Positions 1 through 9,095 of a stretch of DNA of 64,000 nt are shown piece after piece. Source of the stretch: Lentzea jiangxiensis. GTDB lineage: Bacteria > Actinomycetota > Actinomycetes > Mycobacteriales > Pseudonocardiaceae. The notes under the pieces were generated by a model. The model searched no databases. It was not told where the DNA came from and was given only the letters and a program-made list of their open reading frames with translations. Where the stretch lies: assembly GCF_900104175.1 (NCBI RefSeq), contig NZ_FNIX01000019.1, positions 62,001 to 126,000 of the forward strand, read 5' to 3'. The position numbers and the translations under genes are program-made. Within the stretch, counting starts at the first letter, position 1, and every line of letters starts with the position of its first letter.

Positions 1-52
1 GGCAAGAACCCCCGTACGGACTAGTTCTGCCGCCGGTTCCGCTCCCCCGTCC

Positions 53-967
53 CTAAGGACGCTCGATCGCGACGACGGTGTAGGTCGTCTCGGGCGTCGG
101 AGGAGTCGTGAAGCGGGCATTCGGCAGGTAGAGGCGTTTGCCGAACGCGGCGACCGTCGTGGGAACGTCGAAACGGGCATCCGTGCGTTCTGCGGCGAGC
201 GCTGCCCCATCACGGCTCAACGTGTAACGCGCGACTTTGTTGAGCCTGTTTTGCACCACGTACAGCTGCCGCCCCTCGCGCAACAGTCCGTCACCATTGG
301 TGAGTGTTTGACCGTTCAAATTGATCTCGGCCGTTTTCCCGCTCCGGCGATCGACCCCGAACAGCTTTCCGGTGTTGCTCTGCACGACGATCAGCCCGCC
401 GTCGAGTCCGGTGACGATGCCGTTGAGGTTCGTCGCGCCGGGCGTGATGACGAGGTCGCCGGTCAGGGCGAGCGTGCGGTGCGGCTCGAGGCTCAGCGGC
501 ACTTCGTAGAGCACCGCCTTGCGCGAGTCGGTGAACCACGCCGACCTCTCGGTCAGCACGACGTCGTTGACGAACGTGTCCGCGGTCGCGAACTGGAACT
601 TCGCCAGCAACGCACCACTTCGCGTGTCGTAGACCCGTGCGTCGCCGCCGACGCCACCGGCGACCCAGAGCCGCTTGCGCGAGTCGACCTTCAGGCCGAG
701 CGACGGGGTGCCGGGCCCCTTCGCGAGCACCTCGCCCCGGCCCGTGCGCAGGTCCGCCGCGTAGATCGACCCGTCGGCCCGCGACCCGAAGTACGCCGTG
801 GTGCCGCTGATCGCGATGCCTTCCGGTTGCCACCCGTCGGGCAGCGAGAACTCGGTGGGGAAGCTCCCGGGACGGGAGTGCCCGGAACCGTCCGCGGTGG
901 CCGGCGCCGCGATGACGAGCGTGACGCCCAGGACCGCCGCGAGCAGGACACCGAATCTGCGGTACAT
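53..967 (-). CDS. Secreted SMP-30/gluconolactonase-like beta-propeller protein
   Basis: 304 residues. The N-terminus is a clear Sec signal peptide (MYRRF, then a hydrophobic run ending in APATADG), so the mature protein is exported. The rest has the repeating short-strand pattern of six-bladed SMP-30/gluconolactonase/LRE propellers, with blade-type phrases such as GIAISGTTAYFGSRADGSIY near residues 49-68 and LNGIVTGLDGGLIVV near 178-192. Family members are lactonases or sugar-acid binding proteins, but I cannot identify the metal ligands or a substrate here. It is a single gene with its stop just inside the window edge. The substrate is unknown; family assignment is moderately firm. Confidence 0.75.
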   Translation of the reverse strand: MYRRFGVLLAAVLGVTLVIAAPATADGSGHSRPGSFPTEFSLPDGWQPEGIAISGTTAYFGSRADGSIYAADLRTGRGEVLAKGPGTPSLGLKVDSRKRLWVAGGVGGDARVYDTRSGALLAKFQFATADTFVNDVVLTERSAWFTDSRKAVLYEVPLSLEPHRTLALTGDLVITPGATNLNGIVTGLDGGLIVVQSNTGKLFGVDRRSGKTAEINLNGQTLTNGDGLLREGRQLYVVQNRLNKVARYTLSRDGAALAAERTDARFDVPTTVAAFGKRLYLPNARFTTPPTPETTYTVVAIERP

Positions 968-1067
968 GCCGCCTCCTTGTCGGATTGGGGTGCCCTCGAT
1001 CCTTCTCCAGCCTGGCGGCAGAACCGGAGTTTCCTCAGCAATCCGACATCTCCACAGCTCAGCGCTC

Positions 1068-1838
1068 TCAGCCGACGGGACGCCGCCGCTTGTCGCGGGT
1101 GTAGATGATCGCCGACTTGCCTTCCCCCGGGCTGCGGCGCTCCAGCTCGAACAGCGTCGTCGCGGTGATCAGGTCGCTGAGCTTGGTGTAGCCGTAGGTG
1201 CGGGAGTCGAAGTCCGGCCGCTGCTTGGTGATGATGTTGCCCACCGACCCCAGCGCCGCCCAGCCGTCGTCGTCGGACGCGGCCTCGACGGCGTTGCGCA
1301 GCTGGTTCACGAGCGCGCTGTTGGCCTTGAGCTGCGCGGCCGCCGTCGCGGTCTTCTGCTTGGGCGCGATCTCCTCTGGCGTGGTCGCGCTGGTCAGGTT
1401 CTCGATGTAGACGAACTTGTCGCAGGCCGCCACGAACGGCTGGGGCGTCTTGCGCTCGCCGAACCCGTAGACGATGAGACCGGACTCGCGCAGCCGCGCG
1501 GCGAGCCGGGTGAAGTCGCTGTCGCTCGACACGATGCAGAACCCGTCGAAGCGCTCGGAGTACAGCAGGTCCATGGCGTCGATGACCATCGCCGCGTCCG
1601 TGGCGTTCTTGCCGGTCGTGTACGCGAACTGCTGGATGGGCTGGATCGACTGCGCGAGCAGGTGCTCCTTCCAGCCCTTGAGGTTCGTGCCGGTCCAGTC
1701 GCCGTAGGCCCGCTTCACGTGCGCGGTGCCGTACTTGGCCACCTCGGCGAGCAGGTCTTCGGTGATCGAGGGCCGCGCGTTGTCCGCGTCGATCAGCACC
1801 GCGAGCCTGGCTGTGTTCTCGCCGACCACGACCTGCAC
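1068..1838 (-). CDS. NYN-domain RNase-like protein with C-terminal OST-HTH/LOTUS domain
   Basis: 256 residues. Residues about 10-150 form a PIN-like NYN domain: VLIDADNARPS carries the first acidic metal ligands, NATDAAMVIDAMDLL the second, and CIVSSDSDFTRLAARLRE the third. The C-terminal 70 or so residues (DDDGWAALGSVGNIITKQRPDF to the end) look like an OST-HTH/LOTUS fold, which binds RNA in related proteins. The known family arrangement suggests RNA cleavage or processing. A lysine/alanine-rich linker joins the domains. No operon partner is evident, and the target RNA is unknown. Confidence 0.85.
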   Translation of the reverse strand: MQVVVGENTARLAVLIDADNARPSITEDLLAEVAKYGTAHVKRAYGDWTGTNLKGWKEHLLAQSIQPIQQFAYTTGKNATDAAMVIDAMDLLYSERFDGFCIVSSDSDFTRLAARLRESGLIVYGFGERKTPQPFVAACDKFVYIENLTSATTPEEIAPKQKTATAAAQLKANSALVNQLRNAVEAASDDDGWAALGSVGNIITKQRPDFDSRTYGYTKLSDLITATTLFELERRSPGEGKSAIIYTRDKRRRPVG

Positions 1839-1895
1839 ACCTCCGTCGTTCGTTCACCCGGTCGGCGTCATCGTCGCACGCCCCGCCCCGGCGGC

Positions 1896-2735
1896 TCACA
1901 GCTCGGCCGCCGCCTCGGCGATCAGCTCCAGCGACTCCCCGTCGCCGAGCGCTACCTGACGCAGCCCGGCGAACCGCCGCGCGCACAGGTCGACCAGCCC
2001 TTGGTCTTCGACGTACGCACCCCTGATGAACGACTCGAAGTAGACGACGTCGTCGTGCTGGCGGTGCGGGAACCCCAGCAACGTGAACGGCGACCCCATC
2101 GCGGGATACGCCCCCACGCCACGCGGCACGATCCGCAGGCTCACAGAGGGGTCCTCGCTGAGTTCCATGAGGTGCAACAGCTGGGCCTTCATCACCCTCG
2201 GTCCCCCGACGACCTGCCGCAGGACCGCCTCGGGGAACACCGCCTGCACCGCAAGCGGATCCTTGTCCTTCAACCGTTCGGCACCCGACTCACGCACACG
2301 GTCGACCACCGCGGCGCGAGCGGGGTCGTCCGCCCGCGCCACCGCGTTCGAGTAGTCAGCGAGCTGGAACACCGCCGGCACCAGGTCGGTCGTGAAAGCA
2401 CGCAGGGACGTGGCCTCGAACACCAGGTGCGCGAAGTCCGCAGTCGGGTCGAACAGCTCGGGACGGCGTGGCTTCGAACGTCTGCGCTCCGCGTATTGGG
2501 CCTGCAGCACGACCTCCTGCCACTGCGCGGCCGGCACGCGGTAGACGTAGCCCAGCGCCATGATGTCCACGGGCGTCGACGGCTGCACCGCGTTCTCCAT
2601 CGTCGACAGCTTCGCGCTGCTGAACCCCACTCGCACGCCCGCCTCGGTGAGGCTGAACCCCCGTTCATTGCGCCACGAGGCCAAGCTGCGCCCAATCGCA
2701 CGTTCAAGCGTCGTCGCGCGGAAATCCTTAGGCAT
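1896..2735 (-). CDS. XRE-family helix-turn-helix regulator with DUF5753 domain
   Basis: 279 residues from the ATG at 2735 (MPKDFRATTLERAIG). An in-frame TTG 54 bp further upstream would add a non-conserved extension, so I prefer the ATG. Residues about 10-65 are a lambda-repressor-type HTH (SLTEAGVRVGFSSAKLSTMEN); the remainder is the DUF5753 sensor-like domain common in actinomycetes, ending CARRFAGLRQVALGDGESLE. Such regulators are often paired with a small DUF397 gene, but I see none adjacent. The target is unknown. Confidence 0.9.
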   Translation of the reverse strand: MPKDFRATTLERAIGRSLASWRNERGFSLTEAGVRVGFSSAKLSTMENAVQPSTPVDIMALGYVYRVPAAQWQEVVLQAQYAERRRSKPRRPELFDPTADFAHLVFEATSLRAFTTDLVPAVFQLADYSNAVARADDPARAAVVDRVRESGAERLKDKDPLAVQAVFPEAVLRQVVGGPRVMKAQLLHLMELSEDPSVSLRIVPRGVGAYPAMGSPFTLLGFPHRQHDDVVYFESFIRGAYVEDQGLVDLCARRFAGLRQVALGDGESLELIAEAAAEL

Positions 2736-3053
2736 GGAGCAGAGGATAGGACGAATTGATGAGCGATCGAACGACACCCATGTGGACAACCCTTTAGAGC
2801 CCCCGTTCGGGTTTTCGGGGCCTCACCTGGACTTTCAGTGTCCTAAGAGGTGGTTCACACCCTACGACACAGGGCATCATCATCGACGTGCACACAGCCA
2901 GAGAGGACCACACGGCGCTATAGAGAACTTTAATTTTGGAACCGCAATTCCAGCCGTATCGAGATGCGGATGCCTCGGTCGGCTAGCGAGCGCGTAATGT
3001 AAAACGTCCTGTCCCCGGTGGCCGCCGGGGACAGGACGTGGGTGAAGCAACGG
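2736..3053. other. Intergenic stretch without a gene
   Basis: About 320 bp between the XRE regulator start and the stop of the small secreted peptide. It is AT-richer than its surroundings near 2925-2950 and probably holds the regulator's promoter. The only distinct structure I see is the hairpin at 3004-3039. I find no credible coding sequence. Confidence 0.5.
3004..3039 (-). terminator. Strong rho-independent-type hairpin
   Basis: Perfect 15-bp inverted repeat: ACGTCCTGTCCCCGG at 3004-3018 and its complement at 3025-3039, with a 6-nt loop. On the minus strand it is followed by TTTT, so it should end transcription of the small secreted peptide gene whose stop is at 3054. Confidence 0.8.
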
Positions 3054-3239
3054 CTAGTTGAGCACCGCTGGTGTGGATCCCCACTTCATGGAGTCCGTGC
3101 CGCACTCTGGACCGAGTGCACGGACGGTGGGTTCGCTCACCTGCTCGGCGGCCGCAGCGTTCGCCTGCGTGCTGCCGAGCATTCCGGCGATCACGGCCGC
3201 CCCTAGTACAGCGCTGAGGCGCACTGTTGTAATGATCAT
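3054..3239 (-). CDS. Small secreted peptide, 61 residues
   Basis: I chose the ATG at 3239 because it gives a proper signal peptide: MIITTVRLSAVLGAAVIAGM followed by LGSTQANAAAAE, a likely signal peptidase site. The predicted mature peptide is only about 30 residues, contains one cysteine (ALGPECGTDSMKW) and ends PAVLN. I recognise no family. It lies between an XRE regulator and an AfsR-type regulator, both on the same strand, and has its own strong terminator, which supports a real short transcript. Small size keeps confidence moderate. Confidence 0.55.
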   Translation of the reverse strand: MIITTVRLSAVLGAAVIAGMLGSTQANAAAAEQVSEPTVRALGPECGTDSMKWGSTPAVLN

Positions 3240-3412
3240 GCGCGGATGATGCCAGGACGGCACTGAGACGTGCGTCACCGGGGTAGCGCAGAGCGACCGC
3301 CACCCATTGGAGTAGCCGGTACGGCCAACCTTCCCGATCCGATCGTCGGCTGTCCAGGACGCCACGCCCGTTCAGGCACACCTGAGGTAGAGGACCAATC
3401 GATTGGGTGAAA

Positions 3413-6301
3413 TTACTCCACCCAACCGTTGTCGAACCGCACAACGGTGTCGTCCACGCGCGAGAGGGGCAGGACCGGAACGCTCAGCGCCACCTGCTCG
3501 TCGAGCTGAGCGGCGACGGAGTGGGCGCGTTCGTCGCCTATGTCGCGGTAGGCCCTGTAAGCCTCTTCGAGGTGCTCGATCGAGGTGTCGCGCTCGCCGG
3601 CCTTCCACGCGAGCTGGGCCAGCAGGTCGTGCGAGCGCGCTTCGAGCTCCCGGTCGAGTCCGGCGCAGAGCTCCAACGCCTCGGTCGCGTAGGTCAACGC
3701 GCGCCCGGCGTCGTCGTGATCTCGCGCGATCACGGCCAACACCAGCCGCGCGTCGGCCTGTCCCGGCAGGCAGTGCGCCTGCACGTACCGCAGGACGGCT
3801 TCGTGGCAGTTCGTCCGTGCGGAGAAGTCGTCACCGCTCTCCCGTGCCAACCGCGCCAGTTCGACGAGCGAGTCGGCTTCCCCCTTGTAGTCACCGGTGC
3901 GCTGACGGATCAGGCGTGCCTGGACGAGGTGGGCGGCCGCCTCGTCGAGCCTGCCTCCCCCGCGGCACGCGACGCCCATGCGGTGCAGGATTCCCGACCG
4001 GGTGTCCTCGAACCCGTCCGCGAGATCGAGCGCCTCCTGGTACAGCTCGAGTGCCCTGGGCACGTTGCTCGCGCCACGCAGGCAGTCGGCCTTGTTGCGC
4101 AGCAGCACGGCCAGCGTCTCGGGGTCGTCATGATCGCCAAGGACCCGTTGCGCCCGTTCGAGCAGGCGGTCCGCAGCTGCGTAGTCGTGCAGCTTGATGT
4201 GGAAGTGCGCGAGGTTCGAGAGAGTGTCGGCCTCGGGCAGGACGTCGCCGTTGAGCCGGGCGGCCTCCGCGCCGGCGGTCATCATCGCGACCACTTCGTC
4301 GTAGTGGCCGTAGCGCGAGAAGAGCTCGCCCGCACCGTTCGCTATACGCCACACGTAACCCGGCTGAGGTGAGCTCCGCAGCACACCGACGATGCTCGCC
4401 TTCTCCTTGGCGATCCACCTGGCGACCGCGTCCTCATCGGCGAACTGCAACGGCCGCACCCCGTCGGCCAGGGGCAGCATCGGCACGGCGTCGCGATATC
4501 CGAACACCATGCGATCGGCGTTGTTGACCGTGTGCAGGTACCAGCTCATGAGTCGGGTGACGGCACCGTCGCGCTCGGTTCGCGGCCCGTCGTGCGCGAG
4601 CCGGTCGGCCGCATACTCCCGTAGCAGGTCGTGCATCCGGTAGCGATCTCCGTCGACGGTGTCCACGAGCCGCTTCCACATCAGCTCGTCGGCGAGCGCA
4701 CGGGCACGCTCGATCGGCAGTCCGGCCAACGCGGCGACCACCGGCAGCGGGATCTCGTGGAAGGGGTGCAACCCGAACAACCGGAAGACGTGGGCCTGCT
4801 CCGGCGACAGCGCACGGTAAGAGCGCTCTAACTCGGCGCTGATGCCGTTGTGCTGCAGGGACAACAACGTTCTGCCATCCGTCAGCGAGACGAGCAGATC
4901 CGCGAGGGACCTGTCCGGCTGCGCGGCGACGTGCTCCCCCATCAGCTGCATCACCAACGGCATGCCGCCAGTCCGCTCGGCGAGGCGCGCCACGAGGTCG
5001 GGTGCGGCGGCGGCTCGGGCCCCGAGCCGGTCGTGCAGCCACCCCGCGATCTCCTCGTTGCCCAACGGCAGAACGGTGAACGCGCGGGCTTGATGGCGCA
5101 ACACGAGACCGCTCATCCTCGCACGGCTCACCACCAGGACCACGCTGGTCGCCAGGGCGGGCAGCAGCGGCTCCACGCCGGTGACGTCGTCGAGCACGAT
5201 GAGCATCCGCCGTGTCGCCAGCAGTTCGCGGAGACGAGCGATGCGCGCGGGCAAGGACGGGATCGACTCGATCGGCACGAGGAGTGCTGTCAGCAGGTCA
5301 GCGACCACTTCCGAGCCATCGGCGTGGGAGGCGAACCAGCAGCCGTCGGGGAACCGCTGGCTCACCCGATGCGCCCAGTGCACGGCTAGCGTTGTCTTCC
5401 CGATGCCGGGCTGACCGTCCACGGTGATCAGGCGCGGTGTCGCCCCCGGCGGCACCAAGGCGTCCAGTTCGGACAGCAGGTGCTCGCGCCCGACGAAGAC
5501 GTCGACGTCGCGCGGCAGGTAACGCGGTCCCGGCGACCTGGCCGCGGTGGCCTGTTCGTGCCGGACGCGCAGTCGTTCGTGCAGGGCGTTCAGTTCCACT
5601 TCGGACCCGTCGCCGATCTCCTCGACGATCCTGCGCCGGATCCGCACCAGGTAACTCAAGGCTTCTTGAGCGCGCTGCAGTCCGTACAACGCGGTGAGCC
5701 GGTGCTTGGCGAGGAGTATTTCCAGGTCGAGTTCCGGAGGGATTTCGTCGAGGTGGTCAAGCATCCGCGTGTAGTTGCCGAGCTTGCCCAGCCCGTAGAG
5801 CAACGCGTGGGAGGCGCTCAGGTAGTGGTTGCGCACGAGGTGATCGCGGCGACGAGCCGCCAAGTCACCTTCGAGGTCGGCGAGCGGTTCGTCGCCCCAC
5901 AACTCCAGGGCCTGCTCGACCAGTTCGCACGCGGCCTGGTGATCGGTGCCGCCGATCGCGCGGGCCCGGTCCACGAGTCTGCGGAAGACGTGCAGGTCGA
6001 TCAACGACTTGTCGACTTCGAGGCGGTAGCAACGTTCCTCGTTGCGCAACGAGAACCGCACACCGGAACGCTGCAACGCGGCGCGAACACTGGTGATCGC
6101 CGTCTGGACCGTCGGGTACAGGTTGGCAGGACGGCGGTCGGGCCACACCCAGTCCGCGATCGTGTTCACCGAAATGGCGTTGCCCGCATTCAGCAACAGT
6201 ACGGCGAGCACGCCACGGGCCTTCGGTTTTCCCCAATCCACCACGAACTCGCCATCGACGCGCACGCGCGTCCGACCGAGGATCCTGAATGCGATCTCCA
6301 T
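3413..6301 (-). CDS. AfsR/SARP-type transcriptional regulator with NB-ARC and TPR domains
   Basis: 962 residues starting at MEIAFRILG; a GGGAGGG ribosome binding site sits 9 nt before this ATG, while the nearer upstream ATG would overlap it. Domain order: OmpR-like winged-helix DNA-binding domain (about 1-90), bacterial transcriptional activation domain (about 95-240), NB-ARC STAND ATPase with P-loop GQPGIGKTT near 295 and a Walker B-like MLIVLDDVTG, winged-helix linker, then TPRs to the C-terminus. Family members switch antibiotic or morphological genes on ATP binding. It is divergent from the nucleotide-sugar dehydrogenase gene at 6564, which it may control. Confidence 0.9.
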   Translation of the reverse strand: MEIAFRILGRTRVRVDGEFVVDWGKPKARGVLAVLLLNAGNAISVNTIADWVWPDRRPANLYPTVQTAITSVRAALQRSGVRFSLRNEERCYRLEVDKSLIDLHVFRRLVDRARAIGGTDHQAACELVEQALELWGDEPLADLEGDLAARRRDHLVRNHYLSASHALLYGLGKLGNYTRMLDHLDEIPPELDLEILLAKHRLTALYGLQRAQEALSYLVRIRRRIVEEIGDGSEVELNALHERLRVRHEQATAARSPGPRYLPRDVDVFVGREHLLSELDALVPPGATPRLITVDGQPGIGKTTLAVHWAHRVSQRFPDGCWFASHADGSEVVADLLTALLVPIESIPSLPARIARLRELLATRRMLIVLDDVTGVEPLLPALATSVVLVVSRARMSGLVLRHQARAFTVLPLGNEEIAGWLHDRLGARAAAAPDLVARLAERTGGMPLVMQLMGEHVAAQPDRSLADLLVSLTDGRTLLSLQHNGISAELERSYRALSPEQAHVFRLFGLHPFHEIPLPVVAALAGLPIERARALADELMWKRLVDTVDGDRYRMHDLLREYAADRLAHDGPRTERDGAVTRLMSWYLHTVNNADRMVFGYRDAVPMLPLADGVRPLQFADEDAVARWIAKEKASIVGVLRSSPQPGYVWRIANGAGELFSRYGHYDEVVAMMTAGAEAARLNGDVLPEADTLSNLAHFHIKLHDYAAADRLLERAQRVLGDHDDPETLAVLLRNKADCLRGASNVPRALELYQEALDLADGFEDTRSGILHRMGVACRGGGRLDEAAAHLVQARLIRQRTGDYKGEADSLVELARLARESGDDFSARTNCHEAVLRYVQAHCLPGQADARLVLAVIARDHDDAGRALTYATEALELCAGLDRELEARSHDLLAQLAWKAGERDTSIEHLEEAYRAYRDIGDERAHSVAAQLDEQVALSVPVLPLSRVDDTVVRFDNGWVE

Positions 6302-6563
6302 CGGCGCCATCCCTCCCCGGATGCACCCTTCCGATGAGCAGTGTGCCGGGTTCCAGCGAGGCGATCCAGGTTTGTTGTCGTTTCGAGTCACTTATTGGCC
6401 ATCAATCACGGAAAGCTATCGGAAAGCCGTTCCAGTCCACCTCGTGCGGAAGACGATCATTTCAAGCGCTCTTACCTGCACGTTCAGCAATGAGCGGGCA
6501 ACGCGGAAAGGGGAGGGACAGAACCACGTTCCAACCTGGTGCCACCTCGACAAGGGAGGCCAA

Positions 6564-7769
6564 ATGGACACCGTCGTCATCGGGCTCGGATTCACCGGGT
6601 TGCCCGTCGCCGTCGCCGCCGCGACGGCGGATCTGCACGTGCTCGGCGTAGACGCCAGCGCCAGCCGCATCCACGACATCGCCACCGGTGCGCCGGGATG
6701 CGGGCTCACCACCGTCGACGAGACCGCGCTCGCCGGAGCACTCCGGTCCGGCCGGTTGTCGCTGAAGCACAACGAGATCGTCGCGGCCGACAATTACGTG
6801 TTGTGCGTACCGACGCCGCCCGACCGCCACGGCGGACTCGACACCACAATGCTCGTCAACGCCGCGGACCGCGTCGGAGCGGTGCTGCCGAAGGGCGCGC
6901 TGGTGATCATCCAAAGCACCTGCGAGCCCGGGACGGTCGACCAGTTGCTGAGCGCACGGCTCGCGACGGCGTCGGGTCTGCGGCCCGGCACCGACTTCCA
7001 CCTTGCGCACTCGCCGGTGCGCACCGATCCCGGCAGCACCGCCTCGGCTCCGAGGGTCGTCGCCGGCCTCACCTCCGCTTGCGCCGACCGCGCCACCGAG
7101 CTGTTGCGGCGGCTGTCCGCCGAGGTCGTCACGGTGAGCACCTTACGGGCAGCGGAGCTCACCAAGGTGTTCGAGAACACCTTCCGCCTGGTCAACATCT
7201 CGCTCGCCAACGAGCTCCACGCCCTGTGCCGGGCTCAAGGCGTGGACGTGCACGAGGTGATGGACGCGGCGGGCAGCAAGCCCTTCGGGTTCCTGCCGCA
7301 CCGGCCGAGTCCCGGCGCGGGTGGCGACTGCATCCCCGTGTCCGCAGGCTTCTTCGCCGCGAACGCGCGGAGGTACGGCTTGCATTCCCCAGTCGTCGAC
7401 GCGGCGATCACGGTGAACAACTCCATGCCGGCGCACACCCTGCACCGCGTCCGGGTGAAGCTCGCCGAGCTCGGGCTGCCCATGCGACACGTCCACGTGC
7501 TCGGTGTGACCTACAAGCCCGGTGTGGCGAACGTGAGGCAGTCCCCGGCGCTGCGGATGATCAACGAGCTGAGCCGGGAGGCCGTCGTCACCTACCACGA
7601 CCCTCTCGTCCCCGAACTGTTGCTGGACAATGGCACCAGGCTCACCAGCCAACCGGTGGACACCGCTGCGGACGTGGTGCTGGTCATGGCGGGACGCACT
7701 TCCGCGCCACACCGCACGTCGGCTCCGGTGATCGACTGCACGGCTGGCGACGCCGTGCCGGCCGCGTGA
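6564..7769 (+). CDS. UDP-glucose/UDP-ManNAc-type nucleotide-sugar dehydrogenase
   Basis: 401 residues from the ATG at 6564, preceded by GGGAGG. The Rossmann motif VIGLGFTGLPVAV opens the protein. The central dimerisation domain contains the catalytic cysteine in GGDCIPVSAG (about residue 256), and the C-terminal UDP-binding domain carries GVTYKPGVANVRQSPA. Such enzymes oxidise the C6 hydroxyl of a nucleotide sugar to a uronic acid using two NAD+. The C-terminus is short compared with typical 430-residue members. It is coupled by a GTGA overlap to the next gene, so both products probably act on one sugar-containing product. Confidence 0.88.
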   Translation: MDTVVIGLGFTGLPVAVAAATADLHVLGVDASASRIHDIATGAPGCGLTTVDETALAGALRSGRLSLKHNEIVAADNYVLCVPTPPDRHGGLDTTMLVNAADRVGAVLPKGALVIIQSTCEPGTVDQLLSARLATASGLRPGTDFHLAHSPVRTDPGSTASAPRVVAGLTSACADRATELLRRLSAEVVTVSTLRAAELTKVFENTFRLVNISLANELHALCRAQGVDVHEVMDAAGSKPFGFLPHRPSPGAGGDCIPVSAGFFAANARRYGLHSPVVDAAITVNNSMPAHTLHRVRVKLAELGLPMRHVHVLGVTYKPGVANVRQSPALRMINELSREAVVTYHDPLVPELLLDNGTRLTSQPVDTAADVVLVMAGRTSAPHRTSAPVIDCTAGDAVPAA

Positions 7770-8836
7770 GCGCCGTGTGGGTGGACGCGCCGGTCGGCCC
7801 CAAGGCAGCCCGGCGGGTGACCGTGGCGGGCTGCAGATCCGTACTCGTCCTGGTGCCGCACATCGTCGCCGGCACACGCCTCATGGACGTGCTCGAGCTG
7901 TTGAAGGCAGATCAGCGGGTCCAGGTCGTCTCGACGGTGCCTGACACACACGGCATCTCCTTCGGCACGAGTGAGTTCCTGCAACGCCAGGGCGTTCTCA
8001 CCCTGCCGTGGAGCCAGGCGACCGGTGTGGAGTTCGACCTCGTGCTGGCGGCCAGCCGCCGCGACCTCGAACACGTCCTCGGCCCGGTGCTGGTGTTGCC
8101 GCACGGCGCGGGAGCGTTGAAATCACGGCGGCTCACCGGTCACGGCCTCGACCGCCACGAACTGATGCGCGGTGGCCGGGTGACCGCGGCGGCCCTGGTC
8201 CTCAGCCACGACGACGAACTGGAGGTGCTCGAGCGCTCGTGCCCGGAGGCGGTACCGCACGCGGTAGTCGCTGGTGACCTGTGTCTGGACCGGATGCGAG
8301 CCAGTCTGCCCCGCCGGGCCGCCTACCGGGCGGCGCTGGGCGTGGCGCCGGACGAGCACCTGGTCACGATCAGCTCGACGTGGCGGCCGGACTCGACGTT
8401 CGGGAGCAGGCAGGAGCTGTACCGCGGTGGTGACTTCCGCAAGGCGGTGGTGATCCACCCCACGACGTGGTCCGTGCACGGGCCGTGGCAGGTCCGGGCG
8501 TGGCTGGCTGACCGTCCCGACCTGATCGTCATTCCTCCCGATGAGGGGTGGAGGGCGGCGGTGATCGCGAGCGACCGCGTGATCGGTGACCACGGCAGCG
8601 TCACGCAGTACGCGGCCGCGGTCGGTGTACCGGTCGAGCTCGCCACACGGGCTCCGGTGCGACCCGGCAGCCTCGCGGACCTCCTCGCCCGCGGCACGCC
8701 CGACATCGCCTCTTCGCTCAGTTCACGGCTCGACCAGGCAGCGGGACTGCTGCGTGCCTCGATGTACCGGCTGCTGCGGCTGCCGGAGCCTGCCCACGAG
8801 GCCCGCGCGGAACCTGTGGCGGCCCACCATGCCTGA
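7766..8836 (+). CDS. Unrecognised protein, GT-B or glycerophosphotransferase-like
   Basis: 356 residues from a GTG that overlaps the preceding stop (GTGA). I do not recognise a named family with certainty. The order of motifs resembles GT-B folds and CDP-glycerol transferases: an N-terminal Rossmann half with LVPHIVAGTRLMDVLELL, LVLPHGAGALKSRR, then a C-terminal half with LVTISSTWRPDSTFGSR, VIHPTTWSVHGPW and VIGDHGSVTQYAAAVGVPV. The last matches the nucleotide-binding loop position in such enzymes. Coupled to the sugar dehydrogenase, it may transfer or modify a uronic-acid-type sugar. This is inference. Confidence 0.7.
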   Translation: MSAVWVDAPVGPKAARRVTVAGCRSVLVLVPHIVAGTRLMDVLELLKADQRVQVVSTVPDTHGISFGTSEFLQRQGVLTLPWSQATGVEFDLVLAASRRDLEHVLGPVLVLPHGAGALKSRRLTGHGLDRHELMRGGRVTAAALVLSHDDELEVLERSCPEAVPHAVVAGDLCLDRMRASLPRRAAYRAALGVAPDEHLVTISSTWRPDSTFGSRQELYRGGDFRKAVVIHPTTWSVHGPWQVRAWLADRPDLIVIPPDEGWRAAVIASDRVIGDHGSVTQYAAAVGVPVELATRAPVRPGSLADLLARGTPDIASSLSSRLDQAAGLLRASMYRLLRLPEPAHEARAEPVAAHHA

Positions 8837-9095
8837 CCGCTGGGTCATCGCGAGATCGGGCACGCGCCTGGCAGGTGTCGCGGACGTGGTCTTCTGCCCG
8901 CCGGGCACGTCACCGTTCGCGGCTCTGCGGGACCACCCCGGTTGCACCGCCGTCCTGGTCGAGCAGAGCCTGAATGCGCACGGCCTGTGGATCGGTCTCG
9001 TCGTGGTAGCACGCGAGCGCGGCCAGCCGGTGCGGGCGCGGGTCGTCGGCCAGCTCGGCGAGTTCGAGGTGTACGTCGGCGAGATGCATCGGTGA
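8829..9095 (+). CDS. Possible small protein overlapping the next gene antisense
   Basis: An 88-residue reading frame begins with an ATG overlapping the stop of the preceding gene by 8 nt, which would suit operon coupling. Its first 27 residues (MPDRWVIARSG, then a hydrophobic stretch and VVFCPPGTS) lie outside any other gene. The remaining 186 nt run antisense to the conserved TPR end of the NB-ARC gene, so much of the frame may be a shadow. It could be the truncated start of a third operon gene. I give it low weight. Confidence 0.25.
   Translation: MPDRWVIARSGTRLAGVADVVFCPPGTSPFAALRDHPGCTAVLVEQSLNAHGLWIGLVVVARERGQPVRARVVGQLGEFEVYVGEMHR

Noticed and set aside
798..2759. Plus-strand open frame (653 codons)
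   Set aside because: Antisense to the secreted propeller, NYN and XRE genes, all of which have recognisable domains.
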